Source: Syntrophaceae bacterium (GTDB taxonomy: Bacteria > Desulfobacterota > DTXE01). From it: a stretch of DNA of 5,546 bases. Shown piece after piece: positions 1 to 5,546 of this stretch. Position 1 is the first letter of the stretch. Each line of letters opens with the position of its first letter. The position numbers and the translations under genes are program-made. Where the stretch lies: assembly GCA_012962595.1 (NCBI GenBank), contig DTXE01000161.1, positions 1 to 5,546 on the forward strand, read 5' to 3'. The notes under the pieces are model-generated. The model made no database searches and was not told the origin of the DNA. It was given only the letters and a program-made list of their open reading frames with translations.

Positions 1-77
1 ATAACCCGGACCACCCCTTTGCGTCTTACAATCTTACACTTTTTACAGATTCTCTTTACCGAAGGCCTGACCTTCAT
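1..77 (-). CDS. rpmJ: 50S ribosomal protein L36 (bL36), 3' end cut off by window edge
   Basis: L36 is a very small large-subunit protein that binds 23S rRNA through one zinc site. Only the first 25 codons and two bases of the next are in the window. They begin MKVRPSVKRICKKCKIVRR and match the family closely; the usual full length is about 37-38 residues. Cys11 and Cys14, the first half of the zinc site, are visible, so this is the zinc-binding (C+) form. The remaining Cys and His ligands lie beyond the left edge. The ATG at 77 is preceded by AGGTGA (92-87) with a 9-base spacer; this site begins inside the stop codon of infA, and the gap between the genes is 13 bases. In many bacteria rpsM, rpsK, rpsD, rpoA and rplQ follow, but none of that is seen here. 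The identification is near certain; only the C-terminus is unknown. Confidence 0.96.
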   Translation of the reverse strand, partial: MKVRPSVKRICKKCKIVRRKGVVRV

Positions 78-90
78 GATATATCTTCAC

Positions 91-309
91 CTATTTGGAT
101 CTATATATAATTCGACCTCTAGTTAGGTCATAAGGTGACAGCTCAAGCAAAACCTTGTCACCTGGCAGGATTCTTATAAAATGCATGCGCATTTTTCCCG
201 AGACATGTGCCAATACCTTGTGACCACCGTCTAACTCTACCCTGAACATGGCATTAGGTAGAGTCTCAGTAACCGTTCCTTCAACCTGAATAGGTTCTTC
301 CTTTGGCAT
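91..309 (-). CDS. infA: Translation initiation factor IF-1
   Basis: IF-1 binds the ribosomal A site on the 30S subunit and helps IF-2 and IF-3 during initiation. The product is 72 residues, the standard length, and is a single S1/OB-fold domain. Diagnostic stretches are [17 protein letters not shown] (about 9-25), the [21 protein letters not shown] core (cut here as [10 protein letters not shown], then [14 protein letters not shown]) and the C-terminal [12 protein letters not shown]. The frame stays open upstream to an ATG at 366, but that would add 19 unrelated residues and overlap map by 49 bases. The ATG at 309 gives the family-typical [11 protein letters not shown] start and has TAAGGCGGTG (320-311) directly upstream, one mismatch from the ideal Shine-Dalgarno core. 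The gap to map is 8 bases, and the map stop codon forms the 5' end of this site, so translation is probably coupled. Confidence 0.98.
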   Translation of the reverse strand: MPKEEPIQVEGTVTETLPNAMFRVELDGGHKVLAHVSGKMRMHFIRILPGDKVLLELSPYDLTRGRIIYRSK

Positions 310-310
310 A

Positions 311-320
311 CACCGCCTTA
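311..320 (-). promoter_or_regulatory. Shine-Dalgarno site of infA, overlapping the map stop codon
   Basis: The minus strand reads TAAGGCGGTG, 9 of 10 bases matching TAAGGAGGTG, and ends one base before the ATG at 309. Its first three bases are the stop codon of map. It decides in favour of the ATG at 309 over the upstream in-frame ATG at 366. Confidence 0.85.
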
Positions 321-1064
321 TATCTTGCTTAGAATCTCGGCCCCATTCTCTGTTATAGCAATACAATGCTCAAAATGAGCTGATAGACTTCTATCCTTGG
401 TCACCGCTGTCCAACCATCGGAAAGTACCTCCACCTCGCTCCTGCCTGCATTTACCATAGGCTCAATAGCCAAAACCATCCCAGGCTTGAGACGAGGCCC
501 CTGTCCGGGCTTCCCAAAGTTTGGAATTTGAGGGTCTTCGTGAAGTGACTTGCCGATACCATGACCCACAAACTTCCTCACCACTGAAAAACCTCTAGAC
601 TCTACATGCCTTTGAACAGCAAATGATATATCAGAGATTCTATTATTGTGTATAGCCTTTTCAATACCTAGGTAAAGCGCCTGCTCTGTGGTCTCTATTA
701 GTAGAGCAGCCTTTTCTGAAACCACACCCACTGGCACTGTAATGGCAGCATCTCCGAAATATCCATCGTATAGTACGCCAAAGTCCAGGCTAATAATATC
801 TCCCTCTTTTAATATTCGCTTGGAAGGTATACCGTGCACTACCTCTTCATTGACCGAGGTGCATAGACTACAGGGATACCCTCTGTAACCCTTAAACGCA
901 GGAATTGCTCCTTTCTTATGGCAAAGCCACTCACACCGTTCATTTAACTCTATAGTAGTAACACCAGGCTTTATCAGGGCCTTAATTTCGCTTAAGATTT
1001 CTGCAACGATGGTGTTGCTTATTCTCATCTTTTCAATCTCTGAAGGAGATTTCAAGATGATCAT
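318..1064 (-). CDS. map: Methionine aminopeptidase, type Ia
   Basis: This cytosolic metalloprotease removes the initiator methionine from new proteins when the second residue is small. The product is 248 residues, a bare pita-bread catalytic domain with no N-terminal zinc extension, hence type Ia. All five metal ligands are visible: Asp94 (in SLDFGV), Asp105 (in YFGDAA), His168 (in KFVGHGIG), Glu201 (in [10 protein letters not shown]) and Glu232 (in HFEHCIAIT). The active-site histidines His77 (in VVHGIP) and His175 (in SLHEDP) are also present, and Cys68 sits where E. coli has Cys70. The start [14 protein letters not shown] aligns with the family. GAAGGA (1080-1075) lies 10 bases before the ATG, within the last codons of adk, and the adk stop is 7 bases upstream. 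The placement in the operon next to translation genes fits co-translational action. Confidence 0.98.
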   Translation of the reverse strand: MIILKSPSEIEKMRISNTIVAEILSEIKALIKPGVTTIELNERCEWLCHKKGAIPAFKGYRGYPCSLCTSVNEEVVHGIPSKRILKEGDIISLDFGVLYDGYFGDAAITVPVGVVSEKAALLIETTEQALYLGIEKAIHNNRISDISFAVQRHVESRGFSVVRKFVGHGIGKSLHEDPQIPNFGKPGQGPRLKPGMVLAIEPMVNAGRSEVEVLSDGWTAVTKDRSLSAHFEHCIAITENGAEILSKI

Positions 1065-1071
1065 ATCCTTC

Positions 1072-1734
<663 letters not shown>

Positions 1735-1740
1735 TTATTT

Positions 1741-3048
1741 TTACCTCCTTCCCTTCAACCTTCTGTGTTTTATAAATCCTTCGTAATGTCGGGTTAACAT
1801 ATGTGACTCTATCTGGGCTAAGGTATCCATACCAACCCCCACCACAATAAGCAGGGCTGTCCCTCCAAAATAAAACGGGACGTGGAACTTTGCTATCAGA
1901 AAGGTTGGAAGAACACAGACAGCCGAAACATAAAGTGCCCCGCCAAGGGTGATTCTGCTCAGCACCCTATCTATAAATTCTGCAGTATTTTCCCCAGGTC
2001 TCACCCCCGGGATAAAACCCCCATACTTCCTCATGTTTTCTGCCACATCTACGGGATTAAATATAACTGCAGTATAAAAATAGCAGAAGAAGATGATAAA
2101 TCCTACATATAAAAGTGTATATATAAGATTGCCAGGGGTAAGTGCCGAGGCAATACCTTTCAACCAGGGTATATTAAGAAAACTAGCGATGGTTGCTGGA
2201 AACATAATGATAGAGGAGGCAAAGATAGGAGGGATAACGCCAGATGTATTAATCTTAAGAGGAAGATGGGTGCTCTGCCCTCCGTATATCCTTCGCCCCA
2301 CAACCCTCTTGGCATATTGAACTGGAATACGTCTCTGTCCCCTTTCCATAAATATTATGATGCCTACCACCATGACCATAAGGAACATCAACATAAGCAT
2401 TATGAGGAAGCTCATTTCACCCGTTTTTAGCAGACGCAGTGTATTTATGCCTGCAGATGGCATGCCTGCTACAATACCGGCAAAGATAATCAATGAAATA
2501 CCATTACCTATGCCTCTCTCAGTAATCTGCTCACCTAGCCACATAATAAAGGCTGTTCCTGCTGTAAGGGTAATCACGGTCATTAATCTAAACCCCCATC
2601 CAGGGTTAAGTACCACCATTTCGCCCGTAGGGCCAGTCATCCGCTCCAGACCAACACTAATACCCAATCCTTGAATTATGCTCAATATAATAGTTCCATA
2701 CCTAGTATATTGAGTGATCTTTTTACGCCCAGCTTCTCCCTCCTTGGATAGCCTCTCTAAATGAGGGATAACTACAGTGAGAAGCTGTAGAATGATAGAG
2801 GCACTGATGTAAGGCATAATCCCTAAGGCGAAGATAGAAAAATTTTCTAAGGCTCCGCCTGTAAATAGATTGAAAAGGCCAAAGATGGTTCCTCCTTTTC
2901 CTGCAAAGAATGCCCCCAAGGCCTCTGCATTAATACCCGGGGTGGGGATAAAAACCCCAATTCTATATACAGCTAGCATAAGAAGGGTAAAGATGATCCT
3001 CTGCTTCAGCTCTGGAATCTTGGCAATATTTTGAAAGCCGGATATCAC
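1741..3048 (-). CDS. secY: Preprotein translocase subunit SecY
   Basis: SecY is the channel-forming subunit of SecYEG in the cytoplasmic membrane. It passes unfolded preproteins outward with SecA and inserts membrane proteins delivered by the SRP route. The product is 435 residues, the normal bacterial length. Ten hydrophobic segments can be placed at roughly 19-36, 69-92, 116-136, 152-172, 181-201, 214-234, 267-289, 307-330, 367-387 and 391-411. The plug region is about 55-68 (GLFNLFTGG). The cytosolic loop between segments 6 and 7 (about 235-266, with [14 protein letters not shown]) and the loop between 8 and 9 (about 331-366, with GFIPGVRPG) bind SecA and the ribosome; Arg350 corresponds to the essential Arg357 of E. 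coli. The start is GTG, one base after the rplO stop, with AGAGGT (3062-3057) 8 bases upstream. Initiation is probably coupled to rplO. Confidence 0.98.
   Translation of the reverse strand: MISGFQNIAKIPELKQRIIFTLLMLAVYRIGVFIPTPGINAEALGAFFAGKGGTIFGLFNLFTGGALENFSIFALGIMPYISASIILQLLTVVIPHLERLSKEGEAGRKKITQYTRYGTIILSIIQGLGISVGLERMTGPTGEMVVLNPGWGFRLMTVITLTAGTAFIMWLGEQITERGIGNGISLIIFAGIVAGMPSAGINTLRLLKTGEMSFLIMLMLMFLMVMVVGIIIFMERGQRRIPVQYAKRVVGRRIYGGQSTHLPLKINTSGVIPPIFASSIIMFPATIASFLNIPWLKGIASALTPGNLIYTLLYVGFIIFFCYFYTAVIFNPVDVAENMRKYGGFIPGVRPGENTAEFIDRVLSRITLGGALYVSAVCVLPTFLIAKFHVPFYFGGTALLIVVGVGMDTLAQIESHMLTRHYEGFIKHRRLKGRR
1743..1750 (-). promoter_or_regulatory. Perfect Shine-Dalgarno-like sequence within the last codons of secY
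   Basis: The minus strand reads AAGGAGGT here. It covers the last two Arg codons of secY plus flanking bases, with the final T belonging to the TAA stop. It is identical to the adk site 22 bases downstream. No ATG, GTG or TTG lies at a usable distance from it before the adk ribosome binding site, so it does not start a gene of its own. Its function, if any, is unknown. Confidence 0.5.
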
Positions 3049-3049
3049 T

Positions 3050-3490
3050 CTAGACTACCTCTATCTTTCCACCAACCTCTTCGATCTTACTCCTAGCCCC
3101 TTTGGTGATTTTATGAACTCGAACTACAAGAGGCTTGGCTATCTCTCCCTGACCCAACACCTTAATACCATGACCTAGATTCTTGATCAATCCTGATCTT
3201 AGTAAGGCATCCGCATCCACAATAGTTCCACTCTCAAATCTGTTGAGATCCCGAACATTAATGACAGCGTAGCTTTTTCTAAAAATGTTGGTAAAGCCCC
3301 TCTTGGGAAGACGCCTTATAAGAGGCATCTGACCACCTTCAAACCCGGGGGAAATGTTTCCACCAGAGCGGGCCTTCTGCCCTTTGGTTCCTCGGCAGCA
3401 TGTCTTTCCATGCCCGGAACCACATCCACGCCCCACCCTCTTTGGCCTCCTCTTGGAACCGGGAGGCGATGATAACTCATGCAACTTCAT
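3050..3490 (-). CDS. rplO: 50S ribosomal protein L15 (uL15)
   Basis: L15 joins the large subunit during mid to late assembly and contacts 23S rRNA through a long flexible N-terminal extension. The product is 146 residues, the usual length. The glycine- and arginine-rich N-terminal extension (about 10-50) contains [14 protein letters not shown] and [12 protein letters not shown], followed by the diagnostic [18 protein letters not shown] (49-66). The globular C-terminal half ends in the usual short acidic-hydrophobic strand (GGKIEVV). Adjacent Cys31 and Cys32 lie in the extension. The ATG at 3490 follows AAGGGT (3502-3497) with a 6-base spacer. The gene comes directly after rpsE instead of rpmD, which is the normal neighbour. 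Its stop is 1 base before the GTG of secY, and its last codons hold the secY ribosome binding site. Confidence 0.98.
   Translation of the reverse strand: MKLHELSSPPGSKRRPKRVGRGCGSGHGKTCCRGTKGQKARSGGNISPGFEGGQMPLIRRLPKRGFTNIFRKSYAVINVRDLNRFESGTIVDADALLRSGLIKNLGHGIKVLGQGEIAKPLVVRVHKITKGARSKIEEVGGKIEVV
3057..3062 (-). promoter_or_regulatory. Shine-Dalgarno site supporting the GTG start of secY
   Basis: The minus strand reads AGAGGT, 8 bases before the GTG at 3048, and lies entirely within the rplO coding region. It supports a GTG start giving the family-typical [15 protein letters not shown]-terminus. No ATG is available near this position in the secY frame. Confidence 0.75.
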
Positions 3491-3526
3491 AGAATTACCC
3501 TTAATATATAACTATTGGCTCAAATC
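3491..3526 (-). other. Short AT-rich spacer between rpsE and rplO; rpmD absent
   Basis: These 36 bases are the longest spacer in the window. They contain only the ribosome binding site of rplO (AAGGGT, 3502-3497) in an AT-rich context. In most bacteria that carry it, the roughly 60-codon rpmD gene (ribosomal protein L30) sits exactly here. The spacer is far too short to hold it, and neither it nor the adjacent gene ends look like a remnant of it. Confidence 0.9.
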
Positions 3527-4024
3527 CTAAGTGGCAGACTTCAATATATCTTTGCCCCTAACCGCTGCCACCTCCTCAGGACTTCTTAGGCTCTTCAAGG
3601 CGTTAATTGTGGCCTTAACCACGTTATGGGGATTATGGGATCCCAAACATTTACTTAGGACATTTTGGATCCCCACAGCCTCTAACACCGCCCTTACCGC
3701 ACCACCTGCAATAAGACCGGTACCTTGGGAGGCAGGCTTGAGTAACACCCTACCGGCACCACATTTTCCCATTACTTCATGAGGTATGGTGTGATTCATA
3801 AGGGGTACCTGGAAAAGACCCTTTTTTGCCTGCTCAATGCCCTTTCTTATGGCCTCTGGCACCTCATGAGCCTTTCCTAAGCCACATGCCACCCTTCCAT
3901 TTCCATCACCTACCACTACTACAGCACTGAAACTGAATCTCCTACCACCCTTTACTACCTTGGCAACCCTGCTTATGTGCACTACCTTATCTATTAAATG
4001 ATGTTCATTAGAATCAATTTCCAA
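3527..4024 (-). CDS. rpsE: 30S ribosomal protein S5 (uS5), TTG start
   Basis: S5 sits on the back of the small subunit near the mRNA entry side and helps decoding accuracy and helicase activity. The product is 165 residues, in the normal range. The N-terminal double-stranded-RNA-binding-like domain (about 10-75) has [13 protein letters not shown] (23-34), VVGDGNGRV and [19 protein letters not shown]. The C-terminal domain (about 80-155) has [15 protein letters not shown] (89-103), [14 protein letters not shown] and [17 protein letters not shown]. The start codon is TTG, supported by GGGGAG (4039-4034) with a 9-base spacer and by the position at which homologues begin. No ATG or GTG is available nearby in frame, and the next internal Met is at residue 76. 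The short acidic, histidine-containing N-terminus before residue 10 is variable in the family. The gap to rplR is 16 bases. Confidence 0.97.
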   Translation of the reverse strand: MEIDSNEHHLIDKVVHISRVAKVVKGGRRFSFSAVVVVGDGNGRVACGLGKAHEVPEAIRKGIEQAKKGLFQVPLMNHTIPHEVMGKCGAGRVLLKPASQGTGLIAGGAVRAVLEAVGIQNVLSKCLGSHNPHNVVKATINALKSLRSPEEVAAVRGKDILKSAT

Positions 4025-4033
4025 CGACTTTAT

Positions 4034-4039
4034 CTCCCC
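4034..4039 (-). promoter_or_regulatory. Shine-Dalgarno site supporting the TTG start of rpsE
   Basis: The minus strand reads GGGGAG within AAAGGGGAGAT, starting just after the rplR stop codon and 9 bases before the TTG at 4024. It is the evidence for choosing TTG, since no alternative ATG or GTG start exists near the N-terminus of S5. Confidence 0.8.
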
Positions 4040-4040
4040 T

Positions 4041-4406
4041 TTAAAATTCTAAACCGCCCTTCCTAGCACCCTCGGCCAAGGCCTTCACCCTTCCATGGTA
4101 TATAAATCCACCTCTATCGAAGACTACCTTCTTAATACCCTTTGCTAAGGCCCTTTGAGCTATAAGCTTACCTACCTCAGTGGCTTTGGTTATCTTTCCA
4201 TCAGCCTTTGATTCACTTCTTAGCTCAGGATCTAAAGTAGATGCAGATACCAATGTGTGACCTTCCGAGTCATCGATAATCTGGGCATAGATATGCCTTG
4301 CACTACGGAATACAGATAGCCTAGGGCGATTGGTCACCCCAGATATCTTCTTTCTAATTCTCCTTTTACGCCTTAATCTAGCCAGCCTTTTATCCTTCAA
4401 AACCAT
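4041..4406 (-). CDS. rplR: 50S ribosomal protein L18 (uL18)
   Basis: L18 binds 5S rRNA together with L5 and L25-type proteins and anchors the 5S particle in the central protuberance. The product is 121 residues, the usual bacterial length. The highly basic N-terminus (about 5-20, rich in Arg and Lys) is the part that contacts r[22 protein letters not shown] (26-44) and the C-terminal [20 protein letters not shown] (94-113) are diagnostic. The ATG at 4406 is 1 base after the rplF stop. The only upstream purine-rich stretch, AAGGG (4422-4418), is 11 bases away, so initiation probably depends on ribosomes finishing rplF. Arginine codons are mostly AGA/AGG: 7 of the 9 in the first 29 codons. Confidence 0.98.
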   Translation of the reverse strand: MVLKDKRLARLRRKRRIRKKISGVTNRPRLSVFRSARHIYAQIIDDSEGHTLVSASTLDPELRSESKADGKITKATEVGKLIAQRALAKGIKKVVFDRGGFIYHGRVKALAEGARKGGLEF

Positions 4407-4407
4407 G

Positions 4408-4944
4408 TTACTTTGCGCCCTTACCAGCTTTCATCTTTATGGCTTCTTTTAAGTACCTAATGCCTTTTCCTTTATATGGTTCAGGGCTTCTAAAACTACG
4501 GATCTTGGCCGCCACTATTCCTAGAAGCTCTTTATCGTGGCTTTCTAAGGTGATCTTGGTCATCTTTTCCACCTGGGCTGTCACACCTTGAGGTAATCTA
4601 TATTCTATAGGATGTGAATATCCCAAATTGAATACCAAAGTATCCATTTGTTGATTAACTCGGAATCCTAAGCCACTTATTTCCAAAACCTTTTTAAAGC
4701 CATTGCTCACACCCTCTACCATGTTTGCAATAAGCGTTCTGGTAAGTCCATGAAGGGACCTAGATTCCTTTGAAGAATCTGCAATTTTTACCACTATAGT
4801 GTGATTTCCTATATCTAAAAGGATCTTTGGATGTATCTTCCGGCTCAACGTACCCTTGGGGCCACTTACCGTGAGCACACCTTGCTTGAACTCCACCTTT
4901 ACCCCATGGGAAATAGATATAGGCTGTTTACCTACCCGAGACAT
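4408..4944 (-). CDS. rplF: 50S ribosomal protein L6 (uL6)
   Basis: L6 lies at the base of the L7/L12 stalk near the sarcin-ricin loop, next to where elongation factors bind. The product is 178 residues, the usual length, made of two similar alpha-beta domains (about 1-80 and 82-172). [11 protein letters not shown] at the start, [19 protein letters not shown] (61-79), SGLGFRV (90-96), [12 protein letters not shown] (107-118) and the C-terminal [13 protein letters not shown] (152-164) are all diagnostic. The tail is basic. The ATG at 4944 follows AAGGTG (4957-4952) with a 7-base spacer, and the gap to rpsH is 18 bases. An ATG at 4949 is out of frame and is not the start. Confidence 0.98.
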   Translation of the reverse strand: MSRVGKQPISISHGVKVEFKQGVLTVSGPKGTLSRKIHPKILLDIGNHTIVVKIADSSKESRSLHGLTRTLIANMVEGVSNGFKKVLEISGLGFRVNQQMDTLVFNLGYSHPIEYRLPQGVTAQVEKMTKITLESHDKELLGIVAAKIRSFRSPEPYKGKGIRYLKEAIKMKAGKGAK

Positions 4945-4962
4945 CTCATAGCACCTTTTGAA

Positions 4963-5361
4963 TTACCACACTGAACAAAGAAGCTCGCCTCCTACCCCAT
5001 AAGTCTTCGCTTGTCTGTCAGTCATTACACCTTTGGAGGTGGAAAGGATAGAGATTCCCAAGCCACCTAATAATGGATGAATTTTGCCCTTCTTCACATA
5101 GATTCTCCTACTAGGTTTGCTGATTCTCTTAATACCTCTGATAACACCTCTTTTAGAGGCTTGGTACTTAAGAAATATCCTTAAGATATCTTGCTTTTCA
5201 CTCTTCACTACTTGGAAATCTCTTATATATCCCTCTTCAAGCAAAATCTTGGCAATGCCTACCTTTATCTTGGATAAGGGTACATCTACATGGTCGAACT
5301 TAGCCATATTACCATTCCTAATTCTTGTCAGCATATCGGCAATAGGATCTGTCATTGCCAT
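4963..5361 (-). CDS. rpsH: 30S ribosomal protein S8 (uS8)
   Basis: S8 is a primary binder of the central domain of 16S rRNA and is needed early in small-subunit assembly. In E. coli it also represses its own operon by binding mRNA near rplE; that target would lie outside this window, so regulation cannot be judged here. The product is 132 residues, the normal size. The N-terminal domain begins MAMTDPIADMLTRIRNG. The C-terminal RNA-binding domain (about 85-132) ends with GISILSTSKGVMTDRQAK and GVGGELLCSVW, which define the family. The ATG at 5361 is preferred over the ATG two codons later because GGGAG (5374-5370) lies 8 bases before it and homologues begin at the same place. The gap to rpsN is 12 bases and the ribosome binding site begins on the last base of the rpsN stop. 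Confidence 0.98.
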   Translation of the reverse strand: MAMTDPIADMLTRIRNGNMAKFDHVDVPLSKIKVGIAKILLEEGYIRDFQVVKSEKQDILRIFLKYQASKRGVIRGIKRISKPSRRIYVKKGKIHPLLGGLGISILSTSKGVMTDRQAKTYGVGGELLCSVW

Positions 5362-5373
5362 GGTTATCTCTCC

Positions 5374-5546
5374 CTACCAGCTAGACTTTATAACGCCAGG
5401 GATTTCCCCTTTTAGTGCCATGGATCTGAAACAGATCCTACATATCCCAAATTTTCTTAAGTATGCCCTAGGCCTACCACAAATGGGACATCGATTATAG
5501 GCCCTTACTTTGAATTTGGGCTTCCTCTGCGCTTTGATAATCAAGG
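5374..5546 (-). CDS. rpsN: 30S ribosomal protein S14 type Z (uS14), 5' end cut off by window edge
   Basis: S14 is a late-assembling protein in the head of the small subunit. The frame enters from the right edge after two bases of a cut codon and gives 56 residues ending in [11 protein letters not shown] and a TAG stop. Visible motifs are [34 protein letters not shown] and the conserved C-terminus. The four zinc ligands are present in CPIC and CRIC (fragment residues 19, 22, 35 and 38, which would be 24, 27, 40 and 43 in a standard 61-residue protein). About five N-terminal residues are therefore missing. This is the short zinc form (also called rpsZ or rpsN1), not the roughly 100-residue zinc-free form of E. 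coli. It lies directly upstream of rpsH, as in most operons of this type; rplE would be expected just outside the window. Confidence 0.97.
   Translation of the reverse strand, partial: LIIKAQRKPKFKVRAYNRCPICGRPRAYLRKFGICRICFRSMALKGEIPGVIKSSW

Noticed and set aside
310..366. An N-terminal extension of infA starting at the ATG at 366
   Set aside because: It would overlap map, adds 19 residues not found in IF-1, and the ATG at 309 has a near-perfect ribosome binding site and the family-typical N-terminus.
2357..2674. A 105-codon open frame on the plus strand opposite secY, and shorter ones at 688-888, 1303-1530, 1882-2112, 2093-2320 and 3531-3782
   Set aside because: All are antisense to certain genes, resemble no known protein, and overlap each other in places; they are mirror frames.
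3491..3526. A promoter in the rpsE-rplO spacer (TTGAGC and TATATT on the minus strand)
   Set aside because: The two elements are only about 9 bases apart, far from the 16-18 needed.
5117..5500. A 127-codon open frame on the plus strand opposite rpsH and rpsN
   Set aside because: It lies wholly antisense to two conserved ribosomal genes, has no recognisable domain, and its content follows from the minus-strand codons.

Overview
The window is a stretch of the bacterial spc ribosomal-protein operon and its downstream continuation, all on the minus strand. Read in the direction of transcription (high to low coordinates) the order is rpsN (cut by the right edge) - rpsH - rplF - rplR - rpsE - rplO - secY - adk - map - infA - rpmJ (cut by the left edge). 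The spacers I measured between genes run from 1 to 36 bases. No stretch over 300 bases lacks a gene, and I see no tRNA, rRNA, mobile element, CRISPR array, terminator or convincing internal promoter. Promoter and terminator of the operon must lie outside the window.

Organism: a bacterium (bacterial-type SecY, bL36, type I MetAP, IF-1, Shine-Dalgarno sequences close to AAGGAGGT). secY-adk-map-infA-rpmJ following the spc genes is a widespread arrangement in Firmicutes and in many deep or delta-like Gram-negative phyla, unlike the E. coli order, where adk and map are elsewhere. S14 is the short zinc-ribbon form, and the gene for L30 (rpmD), normally between rpsE and rplO, is missing. Arginine is mostly encoded by AGA/AGG in the two ribosomal genes I counted. 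These traits do not fix a phylum and I do not assign one.

Region by region: 5546-3050 encodes proteins of both ribosomal subunits (S14, S8, L6, L18, S5, L15). 3048-1741 is SecY, the protein-conducting channel. 1716-1072 is adenylate kinase, 1064-318 methionine aminopeptidase, 309-91 initiation factor IF-1, and 77-1 the start of L36. The genes work together as a growth unit: ribosome assembly, translation initiation, removal of initiator methionine from new chains, export of chains through SecYEG, and adenine nucleotide balance.

I found no new biological system here. The points most worth a second look are the absent rpmD, two perfect Shine-Dalgarno sequences in tandem at the secY/adk junction, the non-ATG starts of rpsE and secY, and an in-frame A7 slippery heptamer within adk.
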